The notes under the pieces are model-generated. The model was not told the origin of the DNA, did no database searches, and saw only the letters and a list, made by a program, of their open reading frames with translations. The position numbers were made by a program, and so were the translations under genes. A stretch of 64,000 bases of DNA from JL08 sp039969355 (GTDB lineage: Bacteria > Pseudomonadota > Alphaproteobacteria > Rhodobacterales > Rhodobacteraceae), in contig JBDVOA010000018.1 of assembly GCA_039969355.1 (NCBI GenBank), positions 1-64,000 of the forward strand, in the 5' to 3' direction. Below, piece after piece: positions 51,231-61,600 of the stretch (within the stretch, counting starts at the first letter, position 1; each line of letters opens with the position of its first letter).

Positions 51231-53113
51231 TGGACAGTAATTTTCTTGGATATTATGAAGATGAATTGCGCCACATCCGGGGTCTTGCAACCGAGTTTGC
51301 AGCACTGCACCCGACAGTGGCGCGCAACCTGTCCCTTGATTCTACTCCTTGTCCTGATCCCTACGTTGAACGTCTTCTCGAGGGCGTTGCATTCCTAGCC
51401 GCGCGCACCCGGCTAAAGGTTGATGCTGAATCCAGTCGCAATGTGCGCAACTTACTGGATGCGCTATATCCAGATCTGGCGGGGCCGGCACCTGCGGTTT
51501 CGATGGTTCAGTTGAATCCAGGTGCCCAAGTGGAAAACATGCAAACGGGCCACGTGGTGAAACGTGGTACCCGTTTGGTGGCAGGTTTACGAGAAGGATT
51601 GAATACACGCGCGACTTACACGACTGCCCAGGACGTGTCGCTTTGGCCGGTCGCGTTCTCTTCTGCGGCATATTTGCAAGATCGCGGCGCGCTAAGGGCT
51701 GCGGGATTAAGCAACTCGCAGGCTGCCGGAGCCGAAGCCGGGTTGCGTTTGACGCTTAAGCGAACCGGAGCCGGGCCGCTGGCAGATCTGACGTTAAATA
51801 CATTGGATATCTATCTGGGCGGGCAAGCATCTGGTGGCTTATTGTTTGACGCTATTTTTGGTCACGCAATCAAGATCTTGGTGCGCTCGAAGCTCAAAAA
51901 GGACAGTCCATACCTTCAAGTTGACCTGCCGCAAATGATAGGTATTGCAGATTCCGAGGCAATGCTGCCGCGTGTACGGGCGTCATTTGAAGGTTATCGC
52001 CTGATGCGTGAGTATTTTCTTATGCCTGATCGGTTCTATTATGCGCGCCTTTCCGGGCTTCAGCGGGCGATCGCCACTGCAAAAGGCAGCGACGTCGAAA
52101 TCATGATCGTCCTGGAAAAAACATACCCCGAAATGGCTGGCATCAAGCAGTCAGATTTTCAGTTGTTCACCACACCATTGGTCAACCTGTTCGAAAAAGA
52201 ATGCAACATTGTGGAGCTGAACCGCCGCACATCAGCTCATGTTGTTCATGCGGACAGAACCCGTCCACGAGATTTCGAGATATACCGTCTGCTCAAGGTG
52301 GAAGATGCTGAACAAAAGGGTCCGGATGCGTGGATTGCGCCACTCTTTTCGGTTGAACAAGATCGCACTTCCGGCCCGGTTTATACAACCGAGCGTCGAC
52401 CACGCAGGCCGGGTGACGACGAGATACGGCGCGGACAAACCCGTACCAGCTACACGGGGGACGATTTTTTTGTTTCGGTCGGCAATGTTTCACACGCCGC
52501 AAATGAGACGAAAATTCGTCGCCTTGATATTCGGGCAATCTGTACCAACCGCGACCTACCAATCCTGGACGATAACCCTGTCCTGACTCTGGAGACAGGT
52601 GACCCGGTTGGCAAGGTGAAGTTGCTGCATCCTTTCCGCAGACCGCGCCAGTCGCTGTCCTCTTCTTTACCGACAGGAGCAGGGGGTGGTGGCGGCCAGA
52701 TTGATGATCTAACCTGGCGCTGGGTTGGGCAACTAAGCCTCAACCATCTGTCGCTTGCCGATGGGACTGATGGCGCAGAGCCTCTAAGGGCCATGCTTGA
52801 CCTTTACGCTGATCGAGGTGATCCGGCCATTGCGCGGCATGTCAAATCAGTGACTCGTATACGTTCTCAGCCAGTGATCGAACGACTCGAAATTGCCGGG
52901 CCCATCTGCTTTGGTCACGGCACCAAGATCACGCTTGATATTGATGAAACCGTCCTTTCAGGCAGCAGCACTTTATTGTTGTCGGCGCTTCTCTCCCGGC
53001 TTTTCGCACGCCACGCCGGAATCAATTCCTTTGTACGTACAGCAACTCACACAACCCAGAATCAGGAAGACATCGCATGGCCAAAAGCGTCCGGCACCCG
53101 CGCCCTGATTTGA
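51230..53113 (+). CDS. tssF: Type VI baseplate protein TssF (VasA/ImpG)
   Basis: 627 residues. The N-terminus YYEDELRHIRGLATEFAALHP is the family signature. Later come DRFYYARLSGLQRAIA, NRRTSAHVVHADRTRP and RPRDFEIYRLLKVEDAEQKGP. TssF forms the baseplate wedge with TssE, TssG and TssK. ATG 51230 shares one base with the tssE stop (TGATG); a GTG at 51227 is possible. The 3' end overlaps tssG by 37 bases. Confidence 0.95.
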   Translation: MDSNFLGYYEDELRHIRGLATEFAALHPTVARNLSLDSTPCPDPYVERLLEGVAFLAARTRLKVDAESSRNVRNLLDALYPDLAGPAPAVSMVQLNPGAQVENMQTGHVVKRGTRLVAGLREGLNTRATYTTAQDVSLWPVAFSSAAYLQDRGALRAAGLSNSQAAGAEAGLRLTLKRTGAGPLADLTLNTLDIYLGGQASGGLLFDAIFGHAIKILVRSKLKKDSPYLQVDLPQMIGIADSEAMLPRVRASFEGYRLMREYFLMPDRFYYARLSGLQRAIATAKGSDVEIMIVLEKTYPEMAGIKQSDFQLFTTPLVNLFEKECNIVELNRRTSAHVVHADRTRPRDFEIYRLLKVEDAEQKGPDAWIAPLFSVEQDRTSGPVYTTERRPRRPGDDEIRRGQTRTSYTGDDFFVSVGNVSHAANETKIRRLDIRAICTNRDLPILDDNPVLTLETGDPVGKVKLLHPFRRPRQSLSSSLPTGAGGGGGQIDDLTWRWVGQLSLNHLSLADGTDGAEPLRAMLDLYADRGDPAIARHVKSVTRIRSQPVIERLEIAGPICFGHGTKITLDIDETVLSGSSTLLLSALLSRLFARHAGINSFVRTATHTTQNQEDIAWPKASGTRALI

Positions 53114-54147
53114 AAAGAGCAGTGGTGAGCCCCAAACAAATCGGATTTTTTGAGCTGCTGAGTCAGCTTGAAACTGAAACGAAACGGTTCGGGCGTTCCG
53201 GCGGACCGGAAAACGAACCCGCGCGCCTTGGTCAGAGTGCCCGTCAGGCCTTTGCCACTAGCGATATCGCCGGATATGCCGCTGCCGATGGCGATTATCC
53301 ACAACGTGTCGAGGTCAATGCCATCGGATTGCTGGGACCAGAAGGTCCAATGCCATTGCACATTACCCGGTGGGTGATGGCGCGACTATCAAACCGCTGG
53401 TTTGCCGGGGATTCAGATGGAGCAGCATCGGACACTGCGTTTCTGGAGTTCTGCAATCTGGTCCAGCATCGCATGATTGCTCTTTATTGGCGGGCATGGG
53501 CAGATTCGCGTCCTGAAGTTCAAATTCCGCACGACGCAGGTGGGCGTATCAGCGCATTGTTGAAAACGCTTGCCGGAATAGGGCTGGAGGGCGACCGCCC
53601 TGCCGGTTCGATACGCGCGGGGCAGAAAATCAAGCATGGCACTGGACTTGCGCATGAGGTGCAGTCGCCGGACCGACTGACGCTCTATCTGTCAGACGTT
53701 CTTCAGATCGAAGTATCGCTGACCGAATATGTCGGCGTCTGGACGGATATTCCGGAGCACCTGCAATCCCGACTCGGCAATAAATACGCCCAGCTTGGTC
53801 ATCATGCCGTTATAGGAGGCCGGACCTTTGAGCGTGCATATCGCATTGAATTGCGGGCTGGTCCCATGAGCTTTGCCAAATTCACGTCGTTTCTGAAAGA
53901 TGACGCGTTGCTGGCCGATTTACGTCATGCAATCACATTTGCGATCGGTGAAGGGCAGGAGGTTGATCTAAGATTGGTTCTGGTCCGTTCAGAGGTGCCG
54001 CAAGCCCGGCTTGGCCACTGTCAGCTAGGGCGGACCATATGGCTTAATCATGATCCAAACAAAGATGCTGATGACATGTGCCTTAAACAGATCGTTGGCA
54101 AGGCCTCTAATTTAGTTACTGATATCCAGTTTGGGGTCGCCTCATGA
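53077..54147 (+). CDS. tssG: Type VI baseplate protein TssG (ImpH)
   Basis: 356 residues. KQIGFFELLSQLETETKRFGR near the start, then NAIGLLGPEGPMPLHITRWVMAR (about 74-96) and the C-terminal LGRTIWLNHDPNKDADD fit the ImpH family. With TssF it builds the wedge. It overlaps tssF by 37 bases and the FHA gene by four. Confidence 0.94.
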   Translation: MAKSVRHPRPDLKRAVVSPKQIGFFELLSQLETETKRFGRSGGPENEPARLGQSARQAFATSDIAGYAAADGDYPQRVEVNAIGLLGPEGPMPLHITRWVMARLSNRWFAGDSDGAASDTAFLEFCNLVQHRMIALYWRAWADSRPEVQIPHDAGGRISALLKTLAGIGLEGDRPAGSIRAGQKIKHGTGLAHEVQSPDRLTLYLSDVLQIEVSLTEYVGVWTDIPEHLQSRLGNKYAQLGHHAVIGGRTFERAYRIELRAGPMSFAKFTSFLKDDALLADLRHAITFAIGEGQEVDLRLVLVRSEVPQARLGHCQLGRTIWLNHDPNKDADDMCLKQIVGKASNLVTDIQFGVAS

Positions 54148-55457
54148 GTGTTCGACTGGTCATAGAGCACGCGCCTCATAGTCAAAGACAAATGGAATGC
54201 ACTTTTGAGGGCGGGGAGTTGACGATTGGGCGCAGTAACGATTCTGACTGGCAGATCGATGATCCGGACCAGTTTGTGTCGCGTAAACATTGTGTGATTT
54301 CAGAAAACGACGGAACTTACAAAGTCACGGATGCCAGTAGGGGAGGCGTCTTCATTGACGGTGCGAACGAGCCTCTGGGGGCGGGTAACTCGGTTTCGCT
54401 TGAACATGGTATGCGCATGCGCATTGGAGATATTGTCCTACGCGCGGAAATGCAGCAAGCCGAGCCTATAGCTCCACAGGAAGATGCCGCGACTTTTGAC
54501 TTTGCCTTTCAGGCCGGTAGTCAACAGCAGGTGAAACCGGAAGAACGGCCCGATACATTGCCTGACCCGTTTGGCCTCGCACCTTCTAAACTTGCTGAAA
54601 AACCTCCCTCATCCGAGCCAAAGATCTCTCGACCGCTTGATCAGACTGATCCGTTTGCACTGGATCTGAAACGCTCGGACAAATCGCCCGACTCCGCGCC
54701 GCCAAGTGATTTCGGTGGTGGTTTCTTTGATCGTCCGGAACCCAAGCCAGACCCGGATACAGAGCCAGAGAGCACTGCACCTCAGCAAGAAAAGGCGGCG
54801 CCGAATCCAGCCGTAACTGCGCCTGCCGTTTCTCAGCCCGATGATGTCGCCGCTGCAACACAGGCAACACAAAGCCAACTGCGAGATGCTTTCCTGCGTG
54901 GTGCTGGTCTTGATCCCGACCAACTGCGGACCCAGAACCCACTTGGCGAGATGGAAGAACTAGGTAAGCGGTTCAACGCCCTTGTAGAAGGTATGATGCA
55001 TCTCTTGCGCTCGCGCGCGCAAGAAAAGCAGAACATACGAGTGGCCCAAACTATCATCGGAAATGCTGACGTGAACCCGTTGAAATTTATGGCGACAACG
55101 CAAGATGCCGTCGCGGCCCTCGTACAGGATCGAGGCAAGGGATATCTTGCGCCGGATGAGGCGATTGACAGCGCTTTTCGTGATATGATGGATCATCAGG
55201 TAAGGACATGGACCGCACTACAGTCGGCGTTGCGGCGCATGATCGATAATTTTGATCCAGATGTGATCGCCGAAGAAATGGAAACAACCGGCCTTCTGGA
55301 GGCTTTGCTTGCGGGCGGTCGCAGCGCCAAACTCTGGCAACTTTACGAGGAAAGATACCGCGAGATTTCAAAAGCTGCAGAAGAACGGTTTCTTGGCGAG
55401 GTTGGGGCGGAATTCAGAGACGCATACGAAGGTAAGAGAAAGGGAGACATATCATGA
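54144..55457 (+). CDS. tagH: T6SS-associated FHA protein (TagH/Fha-like)
   Basis: 437 residues. An N-terminal FHA domain (about 5-90) has GRSNDSDWQ (29-37) with Arg30 and Ser31, and SRKHC (46-50) with Arg47 and His49, the phosphothreonine-binding pattern. A Pro/Glu-rich linker of about 150 residues follows, then a helical C-terminal domain (about 240-435) typical of TagH. In other systems PpkA phosphorylates Fha and thereby triggers assembly; the kinase is at 44548-46650. Overlaps of four bases with tssG and tssJ show tight coupling. Confidence 0.92.
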   Translation: MSVRLVIEHAPHSQRQMECTFEGGELTIGRSNDSDWQIDDPDQFVSRKHCVISENDGTYKVTDASRGGVFIDGANEPLGAGNSVSLEHGMRMRIGDIVLRAEMQQAEPIAPQEDAATFDFAFQAGSQQQVKPEERPDTLPDPFGLAPSKLAEKPPSSEPKISRPLDQTDPFALDLKRSDKSPDSAPPSDFGGGFFDRPEPKPDPDTEPESTAPQQEKAAPNPAVTAPAVSQPDDVAAATQATQSQLRDAFLRGAGLDPDQLRTQNPLGEMEELGKRFNALVEGMMHLLRSRAQEKQNIRVAQTIIGNADVNPLKFMATTQDAVAALVQDRGKGYLAPDEAIDSAFRDMMDHQVRTWTALQSALRRMIDNFDPDVIAEEMETTGLLEALLAGGRSAKLWQLYEERYREISKAAEERFLGEVGAEFRDAYEGKRKGDIS

Positions 55458-55903
55458 ATGCAATACGACGGAACTTCTTGGTGGGCGTCGGAGCGACCCT
55501 GGTTTTGACGGCATGCGGTCCTGGCGGTCCCGGTTCGATCACAATCAATGCGCAAGGCAGCGCAGGTATGAACCCCGGACCCGACGGAACAGACAGGCCG
55601 CTGACACTGACAATTGTTCAGATGAAAGGCCCGGGTGCGTTCGACGCGGCGGATTACTACGCGTTACAAGATCCGGCCAATGCACTTGGAGGGGACTTGT
55701 TGAAGACTGATCAGTTGGTCGTTGAGCCTGGCAAGGCGACATCAAAGGCCATCGCACTGGAAGTGGGTGCAACGGTAGTAGGTGTAATTGCGGGGTACCG
55801 GTCTCCGGCGGGCAAGGCCTTCCGCGCAAAGACGGCGGCCAAAAACAACGCCAAACTCAATGTGTCGGTCGGTTCCGGTGGCATTCAACTGGCACCTGCA
55901 TGA
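55454..55903 (+). CDS. tssJ: Type VI outer-membrane lipoprotein TssJ
   Basis: 149 residues with a signal peptide ending in lipobox LTAC, lipid-bearing Cys21. RPLTLTIVQMKGPGAFDAADYYALQDP resembles the conserved core of TssJ, and later ALEVGATVVGVIAGYRSP. It anchors the membrane complex TssJ-TssL-TssM to the outer membrane. ATG overlaps the FHA stop. Confidence 0.9.
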   Translation: MNAIRRNFLVGVGATLVLTACGPGGPGSITINAQGSAGMNPGPDGTDRPLTLTIVQMKGPGAFDAADYYALQDPANALGGDLLKTDQLVVEPGKATSKAIALEVGATVVGVIAGYRSPAGKAFRAKTAAKNNAKLNVSVGSGGIQLAPA

Positions 55904-55916
55904 AGAAAGAGACTTG

Positions 55917-57251
55917 ATGAGCGACAGGAACAAAGTTGTTTGGTCCGAAGGGCTGTTTCTGAGGACCCAGCATCTCCAGCAGCAGGACCGCTATACCGAG
56001 TCGCTTGTGCGCGGCAGTATGCAGGTGTCTTCACTGCAAAATTTTGGATTTCGCACGCTGTTGCTCGACGCAGAAGCGCTTGAAGCCGGAAGTGTGGGGA
56101 TAAAGATGGCTACGGGAGTTTTCCCCGATGGCACGCCATTCTCGATTCCTGAAACGACACTGGCCCCGGACCCAATCCAGATCACTGCGGACACCGCCAG
56201 CGGCCTTGTCCTGCTTGCAGTGCCAGCAGAAAAAGCCGGGGCGGCAACTATAGATCCAGCTCACGCAGACCCCAGTGGTGCGCGCTACCGTGGCACAATT
56301 GTTCCGGTGCGAGACACCGTAAAGGGTGGCGCCGATCCCGAGGATCTGGAAGTTGCCGTGCTGGCCCCTCGGCTGTTGCAGCCCGGTGAAGCGAGCGATG
56401 GCTACATCACTCTTCCCATCATCTGTATTGACGGTCTGTCAGCAGAAAGTGCAGTGATCTCGGTGGACGGATATCTTCCACCTGCACTGGTCATGTCGGC
56501 GGTGCCCTGGTACGCGCAGTTCGCGCAAGAAGTCGCAACCGGACTGGGACGTGTAGCGGATGCACATGGTGGAATGGTGTTGGGTGGCACAGGTGCTTCC
56601 GTTGAAAACCTTCTCATACTTGAACTGGCCAATTCAGCAGGACCTCGCATTTCTCACATGTTGGCCCAGAACCTGTTTCATCCAGCCGAATTCTATTTAG
56701 AGCTGGCGGGGCTTGCCGGTCGCATGGCTACCTTTGGGTCGTCCTCGCGACGGCTGAGCGACCTTCCGGTTTATGATCACACTAATCCGCAGCCCGCGTA
56801 TGCGGCTCTTGCTGATACATTGCGCTCGCTAATACTCTCCCTGCGGCACGTACAGCCCAAGTCCCGGACACTTGCGGTCGCCCGTCACTCTGAAAACGTG
56901 TGGACCGTCCGGATTGATAATCCGGAAATTATCAAGACCAGCAGGATTGTTCTGCGCATTGGGGGCGAGATGTCCGAAGAGATGCTACGCAAACTCTTTG
57001 TTCATCAGGCGACAGTTGGTTCTGCCGATGAATTTGAGGCGTTATGGAAATCCAAATTGCCCGGCATCCCGCTAAAGCCTTTACATTCACAGCCGCGCGA
57101 AATTCCCTACGACGGTGATCGACTGTGCCTTGAACTGGACCGCAGTTCAGAGCATTGGGCCACTTTGGCCGAAGCGCCCGGTTTTGTGTTGGGAGTTGCC
57201 GGAAAACTCGAGCGCGAGCCACAGATCGACTGCTATGCCGTGGACCGATAA
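55917..57251 (+). CDS. tssK: Type VI baseplate protein TssK
   Basis: 444 residues starting MSDRNKVVWSEGLFLRTQHL, the conserved opening of TssK. FHPAEFYLELAGLAGRMATF (about 258-277) and the C-terminal domain are in keeping with the family. TssK links the baseplate to TssL and TssM. The start at 55917, 13 bases behind tssJ, is preferred over an earlier frame at 55788 because AAAGAG precedes it and because it opens with the conserved motif. Confidence 0.95.
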   Translation: MSDRNKVVWSEGLFLRTQHLQQQDRYTESLVRGSMQVSSLQNFGFRTLLLDAEALEAGSVGIKMATGVFPDGTPFSIPETTLAPDPIQITADTASGLVLLAVPAEKAGAATIDPAHADPSGARYRGTIVPVRDTVKGGADPEDLEVAVLAPRLLQPGEASDGYITLPIICIDGLSAESAVISVDGYLPPALVMSAVPWYAQFAQEVATGLGRVADAHGGMVLGGTGASVENLLILELANSAGPRISHMLAQNLFHPAEFYLELAGLAGRMATFGSSSRRLSDLPVYDHTNPQPAYAALADTLRSLILSLRHVQPKSRTLAVARHSENVWTVRIDNPEIIKTSRIVLRIGGEMSEEMLRKLFVHQATVGSADEFEALWKSKLPGIPLKPLHSQPREIPYDGDRLCLELDRSSEHWATLAEAPGFVLGVAGKLEREPQIDCYAVDR

Positions 57252-57254
57252 GAC

Positions 57255-58622
57255 ATGACAAAGGACGATCCATTTGGTCTGGAAAACGACGCCGGACGCA
57301 CGCGCATTCGGCCCGCTGCCAGTCAGCGACCCGCCGCCGCGCCCGCTGGCAAATCGTCGTACGGACGTGCAGCCGAAGTCGCGCCGGATCAAGCGGCGCG
57401 CGTTCGGCAATCGCGCGCGAACGATAACCCACTGATTGCAGCCTTCGCAGCCTTGATGGGGCTGGCACCGGAGTTGGAAAGCGCCGTGGCACCTGAAAAC
57501 CCAGAGGTTCTGCGCGCCCGGCTGCTTGATAACCTGACCTATGCGCGAGACAACACCGTGGCGGGAGGGGTTGCACTGGCGCGGGCCGATCAGGCCGCGT
57601 GGTTCGTCGGGGCCGTTCTTGACGATATTGCGCTTAACACCCCATGGGGTGGTTCAAGCGCCTGGCCAGGGCAGCCGCTGGTCGCATCGCTTTACGGAGA
57701 TGTGGATGCGGGCGAGCAGTTTTTTGACCGCACAGAGACCCTGATGCGATACCCCGAACGCGACCCGGAAATGCTAGAACTGGCTTTCATGTGCCTGTCT
57801 TTGGGATTCCGGGGAAAGCACCGGGTGTCGGGTGCCGCCGGTGATGGTGCCCTTGCCCAGCTGCGGTCGCAATTAGCCCGCCTGTTGCGTCAACCGGATG
57901 ATGATGATGCGGCCTTGGCGCCGCATTGGCAGGGTGTTGTAGCAGCAGACGAACCTGCGCGTTTTGCGTTACCACTCTGGTCGATCCTGTTGGTTGCGGT
58001 TGCTCTAATCACAGCGGTCTATATCGGCCTTAGTAGCCGCCTTTCTACCGAGGGTCAGCATCTTAGCGCGCTTGCAAATTTGCTGCCCCCACCAGAACGG
58101 GCAGACATTTTTCGCCCCGTCAGGGAGTCCGGACCGGTTCCCGTTCTGGAAATTGAACGGCCCGTTTTTGAGCTGCTGCCACTGGTCGCAGCAGCAGCGC
58201 CGGCCGATACCGCCAACGCTCTGACCGGGCGCGAGGACGTGTCACTTGCTATCGTTGTTGTGCAATCAACCGAACCCGAGGTGTTCAGATCTGCCAAAGC
58301 CGCTCTGAATGATATCTATTTGCCGCTGATTGAGTCGATTGCAGCCGTCATTCTCGAAAATCAGGAGGCCGTCGGGGGCGTCACAATTGTCGGGCACACT
58401 GACAGCATTCCAGTTCAACGTTCAAACCCGTTTGCATCCAACCAGCGCCTGTCCGAAGCTCGCGCAAAGACAATTGCCGATCTGCTTATCAGCGCTGGTG
58501 TAGCTGCCGGGATCATCAAATCCGAGGGCCGGGCAGAAGCCGAGCCAATTGCTGACAACGCAACCCGCGAAGGACGCGCACGCAACCGGCGGGTCGAAAT
58601 CATCATCGAAAAGAGGATCTGA
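57255..58622 (+). CDS. tssL: Type VI membrane protein TssL with C-terminal OmpA domain
   Basis: 455 residues. A low-complexity N-terminal part (1-55), a DotU-like domain (about 57-215: NPLIAAFAALMGLAPEL and GGVALARADQAAWFVGAVLDDI), one membrane helix at 237-260, and an OmpA-like peptidoglycan-binding domain at the end (GHTDSIPVQ and NQRLSEARAKTIADLL near 385-420). The OmpA fusion anchors the complex to the cell wall. Three bases separate it from tssK and tssM on either side. Confidence 0.94.
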   Translation: MTKDDPFGLENDAGRTRIRPAASQRPAAAPAGKSSYGRAAEVAPDQAARVRQSRANDNPLIAAFAALMGLAPELESAVAPENPEVLRARLLDNLTYARDNTVAGGVALARADQAAWFVGAVLDDIALNTPWGGSSAWPGQPLVASLYGDVDAGEQFFDRTETLMRYPERDPEMLELAFMCLSLGFRGKHRVSGAAGDGALAQLRSQLARLLRQPDDDDAALAPHWQGVVAADEPARFALPLWSILLVAVALITAVYIGLSSRLSTEGQHLSALANLLPPPERADIFRPVRESGPVPVLEIERPVFELLPLVAAAAPADTANALTGREDVSLAIVVVQSTEPEVFRSAKAALNDIYLPLIESIAAVILENQEAVGGVTIVGHTDSIPVQRSNPFASNQRLSEARAKTIADLLISAGVAAGIIKSEGRAEAEPIADNATREGRARNRRVEIIIEKRI

Positions 58623-58625
58623 AGG

Positions 58626-61600
58626 ATGAAGATTCTCAAAGCCATCTTGGGTTTTCTTTTCTCTCGGTTCTTGTGGACTTTGATCGGTCTCATGCTTTTG
58701 TGTGCGTTGATCTGGTGGTTCGGACCCCTGATTAGTGTTGGTGATGCGGTGCCTCTTGGCAGTGAGCTTACACGTATGATCGTGATCGGGCTGATTATCA
58801 TCTTCTGGCTTTTCTGGATGCTGCTGGGGCAATTGCGTGCGGCCCGTGCTAACCGCATGTTTGTTGCGGACCTCGCGACGCCTGCTGTCGAAGAACCGCT
58901 TGCCCCGGGTGAAGAAAACATTGCAGAGGTGAACGAAAAATTTCAGGCCATACTGACGCAGTTGAAACACTCAAAACTTGGCAGCCGTAAGTTTCTGCGC
59001 GACATGCCGTGGTATATGTTTATCGGGCCACCGGGAACAGGAAAAACCACAGCGCTGCGTCAATCCGGCTTGCATTTTCCGATCGATCTTTCTGATGACC
59101 TCAAGGGCGTTGGCGGAACCCGAAATTGCGACTGGTTTTTCACCGAAGAGGCTGTGCTGATCGATACAGCCGGGCGGTACGTCGAACAACAAAGCGACCC
59201 GGACGTAGACGCCGCCGAATGGCAGGGGTTTCTCGCAATGCTGCGCAAGCATCGCGGTCCCAGGGCGTTGAACGGTGTTATTGTCACACTTTCGGTTCAG
59301 GAACTGCTCTCTGGCGATGCAGAGCTTCGGGTTCATGGTCGGGAGATCAGGAAACGACTTTCAGAATTGCGTGAGAAGCTGGGCATTCAGTTGCCCATCT
59401 ATCTTATGATCACCAAGGCGGATTTGTTGCCCGGTTTTGAATCCTTTTTTGGCAACCTTTCAACTCGTGAGCGGGAGCAGGTCTGGGGTGCGACTCTGGG
59501 CACAGAAATGCGCATTGACGGTGTAACAGTTGAGCGTGAGATGAAAGTTCTGCTGGGCGCGCTCGAAACCCGGCTGTCGGGGCGCATGGGCGATGATCTG
59601 TCGCTGTCTGAACGCGGGCAGGTGTTTCGGTTCCCGGCCCAGCTTGATCAGCTGACGCAGCCAATGAAGCTGTTAATTGATACAGTATTTGGCGAGAGTC
59701 GATACGAAGAAAGCCCATGGATGCGCGGGTTCTATTTTTCTTCCGCCACGCAAGAGGGATCACCTGTCGATCAAATGGTCAGCGGGCTTGCTGAGACTTT
59801 TGGTCTGTCCAAGCCTACTGCCACCCAACGCCAGCATGGCGAAAAACGTTCGTTCTTTTTGCGCAATATGCTTGGTGACCTCGTATTTAATGAAGCCGGC
59901 CTGGGCACTTTTGACCCTAGGGCCGAAGAACGACGCACTTGGATCTGGCGAGGTACGCTCGCAGGTGCATCGCTGGTCGCTGTTGTGGCGTCTCTTTTGT
60001 TCCTTTTTTCATATCTCCGCAGCAGCGGGGCGCTGGAGGATCAGGAGCGCCAGCTTGCGACACTATCGTCGCGTTTGGCCAACGTAGCCGCACGACAAGC
60101 CCCAACTGAACCGCTTGATCTCAATCTGGCTTTGGAAGCAGTGACCGAAGTCGTCGCCGTTGAGTCGATTGTACCAACTAGCCTTTTGACCGTGGTTGGA
60201 CCGACAGCCAATGACGAAATCGGACAGGCGCAGAGCATTGCTTATGATCGCGTGCTGCGCAATATTCTTGAGCCACGCATGACCGCCCTGCTTGAGGCAA
60301 CTATGTGGCGCCAGATCAGGGACCCCGAGAACCTTTTGGGTGCACTCAAGGTCTATCAGATGATGACGGGGCTTGCCCCGTACGACACCGAATTTGCGAC
60401 CACATGGTGGCAAACTGAATTGCCGTCGTTTGCCCCGATTGATCCCTTTCCAACCGAGGCATCGATCGACTACCAGATTGCCGCACTGGATCGCGCGGCG
60501 ACCGATGAAAACCGGATCGCTCCGGATCAAGCGCTGGTTGTCGCTGCGCTGGAGAGCATTTGCACGATACCGCTTGCGGTGCGTGCCTATAACAGCCTCA
60601 GGACCGAACCAGATGTCGCAGCTCTACCAGATTGGATTCCGGCAGAATTTGCAGGCCCCAACGGAGCTCGCGTCTTCACCCGATTATCAGAAAAAACCCT
60701 ACGTGTCGGATTGCCCGGAGCTTATACTTACGACGGATTTCATAAATCCGTTCTGCCCCTCATTCCCGAGGTTGCCGCACAGGCGGCGCTTGATCGCATC
60801 GTGTTTGCCGGTGGGTGTAGCGAAAGCTCGGATGTGTCGTCGGGGACGTTAGAAGCCGACATCACCAAGCTTTACTACGAAGATTACATTGCTCAATGGG
60901 ATAGCCTTTTGCGCGACATCCGCCTTGCGCCGATCGTTGATTTGAATACCGCACGCAATAATCTGAAGGATCTGTCTTCTGCGGACAGTGCGCTGAACAG
61001 GCTTCTGACAGCGGTCATAGCGGAAACCCATCTAAATAGAAGCGATGAAGCCGAAGGAGGCGGTGCAGCTAAGAGTGGTTTGTTGAAACAGGCGCAAAAA
61101 AGACTCAAAAAGCTGAACAAACTTGCTAAAGCCGCCAAGAAAGTAGCCCCAACGGGTGGAAAACCACAGAAACTTCCGGGCACCGTCGTTGCGGATCATT
61201 TCGCCCCTCTGCGAGGATTGATACAGGAAGTCGACGGCCAGCCACCCCTGTTCACTGATACCGTTGCCGCCCTGACAGCTCTTTCAAATGAACTGCAGAC
61301 GGTCTCTGCCAGCCCGGATCCGGAAGCCGCCCTTTTGGCGCGCGGTGGACTGCCGCAACTGACTGGAGCAGTCGCCAACGAGGCCACAATACTGCCCGAT
61401 CCGATCAACGCGTGGATAGGTGGCATCGCCGGGGACACCATTGCAGTCACGCGCGAAGCAGTGATTGCCCAACTAAATGCCCGATGGCGCGCCGATGTTT
61501 TACCGTTCTGTTCATCAGCTACGTCGGGGCGGTATCCGTTTGACCAAACCAGTCGCATTGACGTCAATATCTCGGATTTTGCCCGGCTCTTTGGTCCGGG